Origin: Flavobacteriales bacterium
GTDB lineage: Bacteria > Bacteroidota > Bacteroidia > CAIKAF01
Assembly: GCA_018401695.1 (NCBI GenBank)
Contig: JAGYKD010000001.1
Coordinates: forward strand, 1,052,016-1,116,015
DNA length: 64,000 nucleotides
Direction of reading: 5' to 3'
Numbering within the stretch: the first letter of the stretch is position 1; every line of letters begins with the position of its first letter. Made by a program: the position numbers and the translations under genes. The notes under the pieces were generated by a model. That model did not search any database and had not been told where the DNA came from. It was given only the letters and a program-made list of their open reading frames with translations. Positions 52,600 through 60,260 of the stretch are shown here, one piece after another.

Positions 52600-54462
52600 A
52601 TGAGCGATGCGCTAAGACACGAATGCGGGATAGCACTCCTGCAATTGAAGACCCCACAAGAGCAGGTAGAGCAACAGTTTGGGAGCAAGTTTGGCCTGCG
52701 TAAAATGTATCTTTTGCTGGAAAAAATGCACAACAGGGGACAAGACGGTGCGGGTTTGGCCAGCTTAAACCTAAATGCCCCTCCCGGCTACCCCCGTTTG
52801 GATAGGGTTAGGAGCGATGCCCGTCAACCCATTTTGGATCTTTTCCGTCAAATCGAACGAGAGCAAGAGCAAGTTACAGGTTCCGTCAGGCCATTTGATG
52901 GACAATTGTTTTTGGGCCATGTGCGTTATGGTACCTTTGGACGCTATGGCGTGGAAGCTTGCCACCCGTTTTTGCGGGACAACAACTGGCCGTCACGGAT
53001 GCTTGCGGTGGCCGGCAACTTTAATTTAACGAACACACCTGAGCTATTTCAACATTTGTTGGATTTGGGACAGCATCCAAAGCAAATGGCCGATACGGTT
53101 ACCGTGATGGAGCGTATTGGACATTTCTTAGATGAGGAGGTGGAGCGTTGCTATGAGGTCTTAAAGGGTGCAGGCGTGCAGGACAAAGCGGCTATTTCTA
53201 AGGCCATGGAGGAGGTGTTGGACCTGACACCAGTGCTGCGTCAAGCCTTTAAAAAGTTTGATGGAGGCTATGTAATGGGAGGTTTTAATGGCCAAGGTCA
53301 GGCATTTGTGGTGCGCGATCCGGCAGGTATTCGGCCGGCATGGATGTATGAAAACCAGCACTTAGTGGTGGTGGCCTCAGAACGTGCGGTAATACAAACT
53401 GTTTTTGATGCGCCCTTGGATGAAGTAAAAGAACTGAATCCGGGCCAAGGACTTTTGTTAAGCCCCGGTAAAGCCTCTCGACGCGTTGAAGTACTCCCTC
53501 CCTTGCCCAAGAAGAGCTGTTCTTTTGAACGTATATACTTTAGTCGAGGCACAGATCAGGATATTTATCGCGAACGAAAAGCCCTAGGGGCTTTGTTAAC
53601 CCAAGACGTGCTGGAAGCCATTGAGGGGGATTTGGAGCATACTGTTTTTTCTTTTATTCCGAATACCGCCGAACTGGCCTTTTATGGCTTGGTTAAAGGC
53701 TTGGAGGAGCAAATGCAGCAAAGGGCCTTGGAAGCTTTAAGGCAAAAAGCCTCTTGGGATGCCCAATCGGTGGAGCAGTTGTTTAAGCAAAAGCCCAGGG
53801 TAGAAAAAGTGGCCGTAAAAGATGTAAAGGCTAGAACCTTTATTACCAGCGATGCCCATCGCAGCGATATGGTGCAGCATGTGTATGACATTACTTATGG
53901 GAGCATTCGAAGCGGGGAAGACAAGTTGGTGATTTTGGATGATAGCATTGTACGCGGTACTACTTTAAAGGAGTCTATATTAAAAATGCTCAGTAGGCTA
54001 AATCCCAAAGCCTTAGTGGTGGTATCTTCTGCTCCACAAATTCGTTATCCTGACTGCTATGGCATTGATATGGCTAGGCTTAACGACTTAGCCGCGTTTA
54101 GGGCAGCGGTTTCTTGCTTGGTTAAGCAAGGGAAGGTAGGGTTAATGGAGGCTCTATACGAGGAGGTCGTTGCTGCCATTGCTGAGAATCGAGACGGGGA
54201 AAAGAATTACGTACAGTCTTTGTACGCAGCCGTTTCTGACGTCAATATTTTGGAAGAAATGGCCAAAATGTTGAAACCTGAGGAGTTGAGCTGTCCTCTC
54301 CGTTTTGTTTTTCAGCGGGTAGAGCATTTGCATTTGGCTTGTCCTGAGCATAGGGGAGACTGGTACTTTAGCGGGGACTATCCTACGCGTGGCGGAAATC
54401 GATTTGTAAATCAGGCCTTTGTGCACTTTATGGAAGGCAGCGACGGCAGAAGTTACCAATAA
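52600..54462 (+). CDS. Amidophosphoribosyltransferase-like protein (long PurF-type)
   Basis: The 620-residue product has a class II glutamine amidotransferase domain (nucleophile Cys9 in HECGIALLQL; NRGQDGAGLAS; HVRYGTFGRYG) and a phosphoribosyltransferase domain with the PRPP loop LVILDDSIVRGTTLKESIL near 440. Classical PurF is about 470-510 residues; this form is over 100 longer, with an extended middle and a C-terminal extension (CPLRFVFQRVEHLHLACPEH). It may be the purine enzyme or a Bacteroidota paralog with altered role; I cannot tell whether a standard purF exists elsewhere. Confidence 0.85.
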   Translation: MSDALRHECGIALLQLKTPQEQVEQQFGSKFGLRKMYLLLEKMHNRGQDGAGLASLNLNAPPGYPRLDRVRSDARQPILDLFRQIEREQEQVTGSVRPFDGQLFLGHVRYGTFGRYGVEACHPFLRDNNWPSRMLAVAGNFNLTNTPELFQHLLDLGQHPKQMADTVTVMERIGHFLDEEVERCYEVLKGAGVQDKAAISKAMEEVLDLTPVLRQAFKKFDGGYVMGGFNGQGQAFVVRDPAGIRPAWMYENQHLVVVASERAVIQTVFDAPLDEVKELNPGQGLLLSPGKASRRVEVLPPLPKKSCSFERIYFSRGTDQDIYRERKALGALLTQDVLEAIEGDLEHTVFSFIPNTAELAFYGLVKGLEEQMQQRALEALRQKASWDAQSVEQLFKQKPRVEKVAVKDVKARTFITSDAHRSDMVQHVYDITYGSIRSGEDKLVILDDSIVRGTTLKESILKMLSRLNPKALVVVSSAPQIRYPDCYGIDMARLNDLAAFRAAVSCLVKQGKVGLMEALYEEVVAAIAENRDGEKNYVQSLYAAVSDVNILEEMAKMLKPEELSCPLRFVFQRVEHLHLACPEHRGDWYFSGDYPTRGGNRFVNQAFVHFMEGSDGRSYQ

Positions 54463-54486
54463 AAAAGCCCTTGATTCAAGGGCTTT
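54459..54486 (-). terminator. Convergent terminator, strongest for the minus strand
   Basis: AAAGCCCTTGA and TCAAGGGCTTT form an almost continuous palindrome. On the minus strand it is followed by TTTTTT, about 20 bp after the stop of the helical-repeat gene. In the plus direction the T run is poor, but the hairpin lies right at the PurF-like stop. Confidence 0.8.
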
Positions 54487-54505
54487 CATTAGTTTAATGG
54501 ACCAT

Positions 54506-56065
54506 TTATTTTTCGATGTAGAGCAATTCTCTTTCAGCGCCCGGTGCTGAATCAGGGGCAATCAGGGGCAATCCAGCCATTTTGCGTAACCATTGGTCAA
54601 AAGGAATGGTTTCTGCTCCGAAGGGATCCCAACGGTAATCGGGTCTTGTATCTTGGAGCAAATCTACAAGTTGGGCATGTTTGCTCATGAATTCGGTAAA
54701 ATTGAAATCAAGCTTGGAGAGTTGAAGGAGGATACGCAGGATAATCACATCGCGTTTGCGGTCTATCATGGAATCGCTGTGGCGTTCCATAAAGCGTTTG
54801 AGATTTTGGATTTGGGTTTCGGCCAAATCGAAAAGCTCACTTTCCAAGCGATTTTGGATTTCCATGAATCGAACTCCCACGTTCCAGCCATTGCGTTGAG
54901 CGGAAGGTAGCTCACTAAGTTCCATAAGTGTTCGGCTAACCAAGCCAAATTGTCCGTTTTCGCGAAGAATAACGCAAAGCAAATAGCGCAACTTTTCTTG
55001 CATAAGGCCTTGTACTCGATCGTCGTCGAGTAAGTCTTCTACAATTTTGCGAGCTTCGTGTAATCTACCCAAGTGAATGAGCGGATACACTTGGTTTTTG
55101 GTAATTTCAAAATAGCTTGAGGTGCCTGGTACGGCCAGGTTTTGTGCTTCTCGTATGGACTCAAGGGCTTCTTTGTAGGCGCTTAGATTTAGGAGGGCCG
55201 TAAATTCTTGGAGGTAGGCGTTTATGTTTCGAATGTCTGAACCTAAGTGGGGATGTTTAACGAAAAGGTCGCGCAATTGACGGGCAAAGCGCACCTGATT
55301 GTTAAAATTGCCTTTCAGTTCCCAGTACACCGTTTTGAGCTGAAGGAGAAAATACTGAGCCGAGGGGACTTCAGGGCCATGTTCTAATGCATACTCTATT
55401 TTCTGAATGTCTTTAAGAACATCATTGGGTTTGGGTTTTGCCGAAGACTTGTTCACTCCGTAAAACGCATATTTGTACATATGCATTTCAGCTGTCTTTT
55501 TCAACCGTTCTTTTTCCATATAGGATTCAAAGTCCTCAAAGTTTTTTGAAGTGTACTCTCCACCTTTGGTGGAGCAGGTATTGACGAACGAAATATGGTT
55601 AAGTCCTATAAGGATGTCGTACAATTCATGCTTCTGACATTCCCGAACCGTTTTTCGAATGAGCTTTTCTGCTTTATCGCGTTGATTTCGTATGCTAAGA
55701 ATTTCAGCGGCAATGAGGTTCTTTCTTGCTTTTTGACGCACCAACCAAGAGGGCTGATAAGCTCCTTTTCGGTCAAGATTTACATCCAAAATGAGAGATT
55801 CAAAGATTTTTTCTCTCAAACGTGATGTCAGTTTTCCGAATGTTCCCTCGTCCATTTCAGGAAAAAGCAGGTTTTTAACTTCTTCATCATCGAAATTTCC
55901 AAGATCTGTATTGTCAGAAATAAACTGAAAAAGTTTGAGCGTTTTGGGCTCGTAATCGCCGAATTTTCGGTTAAATCCGACAATAACCTGTTTGGCAACT
56001 TCCTGTTCTTGAGGAGACATGCTTTTAACCAATGGCCTTAAAGCATCAGGGCTATTTTTTTTCAT
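54506..56065 (-). CDS. Large helical-repeat (TPR-like) protein of unknown function
   Basis: The 519-residue product is almost wholly alpha-helical, without signal peptide or membrane helix. An N-terminal region (PLVKSMSPQEQEVAKQVIVG, then PKTLKLFQFISDN) is followed by TPR-like helix pairs (YKEALESIREAQNLAVPG, GRLHEARKIVEDLLDD, YLLCVILRENGQFGLVSRTL). It looks like a cytoplasmic scaffold; no family is recognised. ATG 56065 is chosen over a GTG at 56107 because a good promoter (56096-56126) lies between them. It is divergent from the small-gene array. Confidence 0.75.
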   Translation of the reverse strand: MKKNSPDALRPLVKSMSPQEQEVAKQVIVGFNRKFGDYEPKTLKLFQFISDNTDLGNFDDEEVKNLLFPEMDEGTFGKLTSRLREKIFESLILDVNLDRKGAYQPSWLVRQKARKNLIAAEILSIRNQRDKAEKLIRKTVRECQKHELYDILIGLNHISFVNTCSTKGGEYTSKNFEDFESYMEKERLKKTAEMHMYKYAFYGVNKSSAKPKPNDVLKDIQKIEYALEHGPEVPSAQYFLLQLKTVYWELKGNFNNQVRFARQLRDLFVKHPHLGSDIRNINAYLQEFTALLNLSAYKEALESIREAQNLAVPGTSSYFEITKNQVYPLIHLGRLHEARKIVEDLLDDDRVQGLMQEKLRYLLCVILRENGQFGLVSRTLMELSELPSAQRNGWNVGVRFMEIQNRLESELFDLAETQIQNLKRFMERHSDSMIDRKRDVIILRILLQLSKLDFNFTEFMSKHAQLVDLLQDTRPDYRWDPFGAETIPFDQWLRKMAGLPLIAPDSAPGAERELLYIEK

Positions 56066-56095
56066 AACTACCCACTTTTGGACAAATCTACGGGT

Positions 56096-56126
56096 CAAAT
56101 CTAGCACCTTTTTTCCGTAATGTCAA
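56096..56126 (-). promoter_or_regulatory. Promoter of the helical-repeat gene
   Basis: On the minus strand: TTG at 56126-56124, a 20-bp spacer and TAGATTTG at 56103-56096. A second identical TAGATTTG lies 13 bp further downstream (56090-56083). This fixes the gene start at ATG 56065. Confidence 0.65.
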
Positions 56127-56209
56127 ATTTTGAATATATGGTTTTGCGGAGGGTTTCGGATTGGGCCAATTTTGTCCAAGTAATTATCAATAATTCCAAA
56201 ATATACGCA

Positions 56210-56377
56210 ATGCAAACATTAACCATTTTAATTGCCCTAGTCTCCAACTTGCTTGCGGGAAGCCAAGCTGCAACTAGCAACGAACGCTTGCATTCCACAC
56301 GAATGGAAGCCTCCCAAGCTATCGCCGCTAAGGATGCCGTTGCCCTGGAAATTATTGTCGACGAACTTCAACACTAA
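56210..56377 (+). CDS. Small protein (55 aa), diverged founder or relative of the tandem array
   Basis: The product has a hydrophobic N-terminus (MQTLTILIALVSNLLAGSQA) and a charged C-terminal half ending EIIVDELQH. It aligns without gaps over all 55 residues with the array proteins. I count 19 identical positions, including the last eight (IIVDELQH). The N-terminus looks like a signal peptide or a single membrane helix. The frame is open upstream to a start at 56120, but the length match favours ATG 56210. No known family is recognised. Confidence 0.72.
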   Translation: MQTLTILIALVSNLLAGSQAATSNERLHSTRMEASQAIAAKDAVALEIIVDELQH

Positions 56378-56396
56378 TCCATTTAAATAAATAACT

Positions 56397-56564
56397 ATGG
56401 ACAGCTTTTGGATTCTAGTAGCCTTGATGTTGAACCTGCTGATTGCAGCCAGGCCAACCATGTCTCCCGATGAATACCGCGCCCTGGAGCAACGCTCAAA
56501 CGACGCCATTCGCTCCGGCGAGGAAGCACAAGTGCAAATCATTGTGGACGAATTACAGCATTAA
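56397..56564 (+). CDS. Tandem small-protein gene, copy 1 (55 aa)
   Basis: The product starts MDSFWILVALMLNLLIAARP (hydrophobic, signal-like or membrane helix), continues TMSPDEYRALEQRSNDAIRS and ends GEEAQVQIIVDELQH. Predicted as an exported or membrane-anchored peptide; function unknown. Copy 1 differs from later copies only in its upstream DNA (an A/T-rich stretch rather than the 23-bp array spacer). It lies 19 bp after the diverged relative. Confidence 0.75.
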   Translation: MDSFWILVALMLNLLIAARPTMSPDEYRALEQRSNDAIRSGEEAQVQIIVDELQH

Positions 56565-56587
56565 TCAACCTTTAAATTTATCCTACC

Positions 56588-56755
56588 ATGGACAGCTTTT
56601 GGATTCTAGTAGCCTTGATGTTGAACCTGCTGATTGCAGCCAGGCCAACCATGTCTCCCGATGAATACCGCGCCCTGGAGCAACGCTCAAACGACGCCAT
56701 TCGCTCCGGCGAGGAAGCACAAGTGCAAATCATTGTGGACGAATTACAGCATTAA
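56588..56755 (+). CDS. Tandem small-protein gene, copy 2 (55 aa)
   Basis: Same amino acid sequence as copy 1. The start is ATG in CCTACCATGG after the array spacer; the stop is TAA. Confidence 0.75.
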   Translation: MDSFWILVALMLNLLIAARPTMSPDEYRALEQRSNDAIRSGEEAQVQIIVDELQH

Positions 56756-56778
56756 TCAACCTTTAAATTTATCCTACC

Positions 56779-56946
56779 ATGGACAGCTTTTGGATTCTAG
56801 TAGCCTTGATGTTGAACCTGCTGATTGCAGCCAGGCCAACCATGTCTCCCGATGAATACCGCGCCCTGGAGCAACGCTCAAACGACGCCATTCGCTCCGG
56901 CGAGGAAGCACAAGTGCAAATCATTGTGGACGAATTACAGCATTAA
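56779..56946 (+). CDS. Tandem small-protein gene, copy 3 (55 aa)
   Basis: Same amino acid sequence as copy 1, in a full 191-bp unit. Confidence 0.75.
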   Translation: MDSFWILVALMLNLLIAARPTMSPDEYRALEQRSNDAIRSGEEAQVQIIVDELQH

Positions 56947-56969
56947 TCAACCTTTAAATTTATCCTACC

Positions 56970-57137
56970 ATGGACAGCTTTTGGATTCTAGTAGCCTTGA
57001 TGTTGAACCTGCTGATTGCAGCCAGGCCAACCATGTCTCCCGATGAATACCGCGCCCTGGAGCAACGCTCAAACGACGCCATTCGCTCCGGCGAGGAAGC
57101 ACAAGTGCAAATCATTGTGGACGAATTACAGCATTAA
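56970..57137 (+). CDS. Tandem small-protein gene, copy 4 (55 aa)
   Basis: Same amino acid sequence as copy 1, in a full 191-bp unit. Confidence 0.75.
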   Translation: MDSFWILVALMLNLLIAARPTMSPDEYRALEQRSNDAIRSGEEAQVQIIVDELQH

Positions 57138-57160
57138 TCAACCTTTAAATTTATCCTACC

Positions 57161-57328
57161 ATGGACAGCTTTTGGATTCTAGTAGCCTTGATGTTGAACC
57201 TGCTGATTGCAGCCAGGCCAACCATGTCTCCCGATGAATACCGCGCCCTGGAGCAACGCTCAAACGACGCCATTCGCTCCGGCGAGGAAGCACAGGTGCA
57301 AATCATTGTGGACGAATTACAGCATTAA
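57161..57328 (+). CDS. Tandem small-protein gene, copy 5 (55 aa)
   Basis: Same protein as copy 1; one silent change in the Gln45 codon. The following DNA (CCGGCTTAAGGC) no longer matches the array spacer, so the array ends here. Confidence 0.75.
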   Translation: MDSFWILVALMLNLLIAARPTMSPDEYRALEQRSNDAIRSGEEAQVQIIVDELQH

Positions 57329-57458
57329 CCGGCTTAAGGCACTCACTGCCAAAATCGTTCTTTTATTTGATCAGGCTTCTTAATCGTTCGACAATAACCA
57401 TCGATTACTTCCATCTAACTCAAGGCCAAAAAGTAGGCAAACAAATAAAAGACAAAAA

Positions 57459-57542
57459 ATGGCAGACCTTCCTAACTCATTTTGGGGAAACGTAGGGATG
57501 AGCAAACAAAGGAAGGACTGCCATCAAGAATTGGACAACTAA
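57459..57542 (+). other. Possible 27-codon leader frame overlapping an inverted repeat
   Basis: ATG to TAA encodes MADLPNSFWGNVGMSKQRKD plus seven more residues. The same stretch holds an inverted repeat (ATGGCAGACCTTCCT with AGGAAGGACTGCCAT). It lies 21 bp before the next small gene. It could be a leader peptide, a structured leader or chance. Confidence 0.3.
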
Positions 57543-57563
57543 AATACATTAAAGATTGTAATC

Positions 57564-57809
57564 GTGCAAGCAGTACCTACGTATAGTTTTTTAGATGGCT
57601 CTATGAGCCCTTCGGATGAGTTGGCCTTGCTGACTCAACAAACCGAGTCTATGGACGAACTCCTAGATGAAGTGAGTGCTATTATCGAACACCGCTTTTT
57701 TTCAAAAGAAATTGATTTGTCCGATGAAAAAATGGCCCAATGGCTTTGGTGGGAACAAGCACGAAAAAATTTCAGCCAAATAATGGAAACTTTAGAAATC
57801 ATTCATTAA
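57564..57809 (+). CDS. Small cytoplasmic protein of unknown function
   Basis: The 81-residue product from GTG 57564 (or 68 from ATG 57603) is acidic and helical: PSDELALLTQQTESMDELLD, IIEHRFFSKEIDLSDEKMAQ, then WLWWEQARKNFSQIMETL. No signal peptide and no recognised family. It lies downstream of the small-gene array on the same strand and is followed by hairpins that can terminate transcription. Confidence 0.6.
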   Translation: MQAVPTYSFLDGSMSPSDELALLTQQTESMDELLDEVSAIIEHRFFSKEIDLSDEKMAQWLWWEQARKNFSQIMETLEIIH

Positions 57810-57864
57810 ATTTGTTCAACATTTAATCAAAATCTTCCTTTCTACATTCTAACTTGGGTTCTAG

Positions 57865-57943
57865 AAAAAACATGTATGCCTACTATTCCACAGGTGTACA
57901 TGTTTTTCTTTTTTATAGAATATATTCCACAAAATGGAATATA
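57865..57943 (+). terminator. Two A/T-rich hairpins after the small acidic gene
   Basis: AAAAACATGTA pairs with TACATGTTTTT (57866-57907), followed by T-rich sequence. A second hairpin TATATTCC/GGAATATA occupies 57921-57943. The first can serve as terminator in either direction. Confidence 0.5.
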
Positions 57944-58031
57944 GCCTTTTAGGGATTTAATAAAAAAACAACTTGCCTCCCCCTGCTTTGGATCTCTTTT
58001 ACTAGTATTGGAAGGCAACTTTCCGGATTTT

Positions 58032-58100
58032 GAGACCGAGGATGTGTTGTTGTTTTGGCGGTGATTCTTTCCTGACCAAAGGGCCTGTATTTCCCTATGT
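58032..58100. mobile_element. MITE-like element, partial copy 4 (reverse orientation)
   Basis: It starts GAGACCGAGGATGTGTTG, then TTGTTTTGGCGGTGATTC and CTGACCAAAGGGCC, matching the reverse complement of the copy 1 right end. No opposite terminus is found, so it is truncated. Confidence 0.6.
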
Positions 58101-58129
58101 TCAAATCTCAAGCTGCTTACTTACACTTA

Positions 58130-58188
58130 GAGACTATTGATGCATTGCTAATCTGGCGGCAATCTTGCCTTAACCGACAACCGAATTA
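58130..58188. mobile_element. MITE-like element, partial copy 5 (reverse orientation)
   Basis: GAGACTATTGATGCATTGCT, then AATCTGGCGGCAATCTTGCC, matches the same terminal part as copy 4. Only about 55 bp is left. Confidence 0.6.
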
Positions 58189-58212
58189 GGAATACCTCCT
58201 GTTTAATATTTG

Positions 58213-58355
58213 GAAACCTTTGACGCGTTGTGTTTTCAAGGTCTTTGATACCGACCGCAGCGTCGGTGCGAATTAAGGCACGGACAAATCGAAAGACCAC
58301 TGGCGCTTCGGTCAGGGCAGGGTCGCCGCCAGATTAGCAATGCGTCAAGGGTCTC
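58213..58355. mobile_element. MITE-like element, copy 2 (143 bp) with target duplication
   Basis: The ends are GAAACCTTTGACGCGTTG and CAATGCGTCAAGGGTCTC. It is flanked on both sides by ATTTG (58208-58212 and 58356-58360), a perfect 5-bp direct repeat consistent with target-site duplication. Inside are CCGACCGCAGCGTCGG and the shared CGAATTAAGGCACGG. Between here and copy 3 (58361-58543) I see no gene. Confidence 0.8.
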
Positions 58356-58543
58356 ATTTGGCGTATTATGGAGGCATAGTGCCCCTGTGTCGAGGCTGGG
58401 ATGAGCCTATGCTTCATGCTTTTTTATTTAAGCTATGGTCTGTTTTGGCAAAAGAAGAAACCAAAGGAAGCAGGAGGCCACCACGCAGAAATCTCATGGG
58501 AGCAAGTTAGTAATCCCAGAAGCTAAGCCCTAAAGAATAGATT

Positions 58544-58687
58544 GAGGGTGTTTACGTCTTGTGTTTTCAAGCTTTTTGAATGCCGACCAAAGTGTCGGTG
58601 CGAATTAAGGCGCAGACAAATGGAAAGGCCGCTGACGCTTCGGTCAGGATAAGATCGCCACCAGAATTGCACCGCGTCAACGGTCTC
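58544..58687. mobile_element. MITE-like element, copy 3 (144 bp)
   Basis: The ends are GAGGGTGTTTACGTCTTG and CACCGCGTCAACGGTCTC. The inside matches copy 2 (CCGACCAAAGTGTCGG; CGAATTAAGGCGCAG; CTGACGCTTCGGTCAG). The right end stops 13 bp from the mlaF stop codon, so it forms the mlaF 3' flank. Confidence 0.75.
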
Positions 58688-58700
58688 AGAGGTAAACCTT

Positions 58701-59462
58701 TCAAAGCTTAAAGTTTTTGCTTCGTATATCTCGCATAAGACGGGTGGCAAACACAAAATCGGTCAACTCCTTATTTGGACTTTCCCAAATTCCAACGCGA
58801 TCTCCTTGCCAATGTTTGTGCCCCTTGTGAATATAAAAAATCTTATCTCCAATCTCCATTACGGAGTTCATATCGTGGGTGTTGATTACGGTAACGGTTT
58901 GGTACTCTTGGGTAATTTCCTGGATAAGATTGTCAATCAAAATAGAGGTCCTAGGATCCAAACCCGAGTTGGGTTCATCAAAAAACAAATATTTAGGATT
59001 CAGGGCAATGGCTCTTGCAATCGCCACCCGTTTCTTCATACCTCCACTAATTTCCGAGGGAAATAGCTTATGGGCTTTCGGAAGGTTCACCCGTTTAAGA
59101 CATAAATCCGCACGGTCCATAACTTCGCTGCGGCTCTCCTTCGTAAACATGCGCAACGGAAAGGCCACATTTTCTTCAACCGTCATAGAATCAAACAAGG
59201 CACCTCCTTGAAACACCATTCCAATCTCTTTGCGAATGTTTCGCTTTTCATTAAAACTGGCTTGGGTAAAGGATCTTCCTGAATACAAGACATCGCCTTC
59301 GGTCGGTTCAAATAAGCCAACAACGCATTTCATTAACACCGTTTTGCCGCTCCCGGATTGCCCAATAATCAAATTTGTTTTCCCCTCCTCAAATGCTGCA
59401 TCAATTTGATGCAATACTTGATTCTCGCCAAACGATTTGCTTAAATGTTTGATTTCTATCAT
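58701..59462 (-). CDS. mlaF: ABC transporter ATP-binding protein, MlaF type
   Basis: The 253-residue ATPase has Walker A IIGQSGSGKTVLMKC near 32, Q-loop VFQGGALFDSMTVEENVAFPL, signature EISGGMKKRVAIARAI, Walker B YLFFDEPNSGLDP and a late switch His in VINTHDMNS. The GALFDSxxVxENVAFPL Q-loop region is typical of MlaF, the ATPase that moves phospholipids between the membranes. ATG 59462 overlaps the permease stop (ATGA); an in-frame start at 59495 is less likely. Confidence 0.92.
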   Translation of the reverse strand: MIEIKHLSKSFGENQVLHQIDAAFEEGKTNLIIGQSGSGKTVLMKCVVGLFEPTEGDVLYSGRSFTQASFNEKRNIRKEIGMVFQGGALFDSMTVEENVAFPLRMFTKESRSEVMDRADLCLKRVNLPKAHKLFPSEISGGMKKRVAIARAIALNPKYLFFDEPNSGLDPRTSILIDNLIQEITQEYQTVTVINTHDMNSVMEIGDKIFYIHKGHKHWQGDRVGIWESPNKELTDFVFATRLMRDIRSKNFKL

Positions 59463-60214
59463 AACAGCAGCAATCGGGTTAAAATGAGGTTCCAAAGCAA
59501 AATGCTAATGCTGGCGTTCACCACCGCACGGGTACTCGTTTGCCCAACTTCTCTGCTTCCTCCACGCACATAGTACCCTCTAAAAGAGGCGACCGAGGTA
59601 ATAATAAAGGCAAACACCAGGCTTTTTATTAAAGAATATACCAAATGATAGGGCCTAAAGTCCAAGGTTATGCCTTGAATGTAGGTGGGGCTATCCAGCA
59701 AGCCGGTTAAGGTGCAGGCAAAAAAACCACCCCAAACGCCCAAAAACATGCTCATCAAAGTTAATATGGGAATAATGAGCAAGGCCGCTGTTATTTTGGG
59801 TAAAATCAAGTAACCAGCCGAGTTTACCCCCATAATCTCCAAAGCATCGATTTGCTCTGAAACTCGCATGGTGCCAATCTCAGAGGCAATATTGGATCCC
59901 ACTTTCCCTGCCAATATTAAGGCAATTACAGTGGACGAAAACTCCAAAATTACCGACTCGCGCGTGGCGTAGCCTACGGTATACATTGGAATAAGCGGGC
60001 TTTCTATATTGGCGGCCATTTGAATGGCAATTACCGCTCCCATAAACAAGGAAATGATGGCAATAATGCCTACCGAGCCAACGCCTAAGCTGTCTATTTC
60101 CCGAACCAACTGCTCTCTAAAAAACCTATTACGTCCGGGTTGCCTAAAGGCACGGAACATCAATAAACAATATTGTCCGAAATTTTCTAAGTAATTCAAA
60201 GCAAATATTTGCAC
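59459..60214 (-). CDS. mlaE: MlaE-family ABC transporter permease
   Basis: The 251-residue membrane protein has the MlaE core: IALILAGKVGSNIASEIGTM, VSEQIDALEIMGVNSAGYLILPK and YYVRGGSREVGQTSTRAVV near the C-terminus. It forms the lipid-transport channel with MlaF. Start codon GTG at 60214; an internal ATG (MFRAFRQPGRNRFF, 19 residues in) is an alternative. The substrate-binding MCE partner (mlaD) is not adjacent: downstream of mlaF lies only the repeat region. Confidence 0.92.
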   Translation of the reverse strand: MQIFALNYLENFGQYCLLMFRAFRQPGRNRFFREQLVREIDSLGVGSVGIIAIISLFMGAVIAIQMAANIESPLIPMYTVGYATRESVILEFSSTVIALILAGKVGSNIASEIGTMRVSEQIDALEIMGVNSAGYLILPKITAALLIIPILTLMSMFLGVWGGFFACTLTGLLDSPTYIQGITLDFRPYHLVYSLIKSLVFAFIITSVASFRGYYVRGGSREVGQTSTRAVVNASISILLWNLILTRLLLL

Positions 60215-60260
60215 TAAAGTACACAGACCAACCTAATATCCCGCCTTTGCTCCGAACTCG

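Larger units (their letters stand above)
56397..57328 (+). repeat. 191-bp tandem repeat, five units, one small gene per unit
   Basis: Five gene copies start at 56397, 56588, 56779, 56970 and 57161, exactly 191 bp apart, each followed by the same 23-bp spacer except the last. By eye the units are identical apart from one silent A-to-G change (Gln45) in copy 5. Because 191 is not a multiple of three, the copies lie in rotating frames and are separate genes, not one repeat protein. Confidence 0.95.

Noticed and set aside
56443..57237. Four identical 73-codon frames spanning the 191-bp repeats
   Set aside because: They cross unit boundaries in another frame, have no hydrophobic or conserved pattern shared with the diverged relative at 56210, and exist only because the repeat keeps the frame open. 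The 55-codon frame is the one conserved.
48171..58756. Minus-strand frames sharing an ETVDA.LFWR-like peptide
   Set aside because: They are translations of MITE-like copies and differ outside the element; no independent coding evidence.
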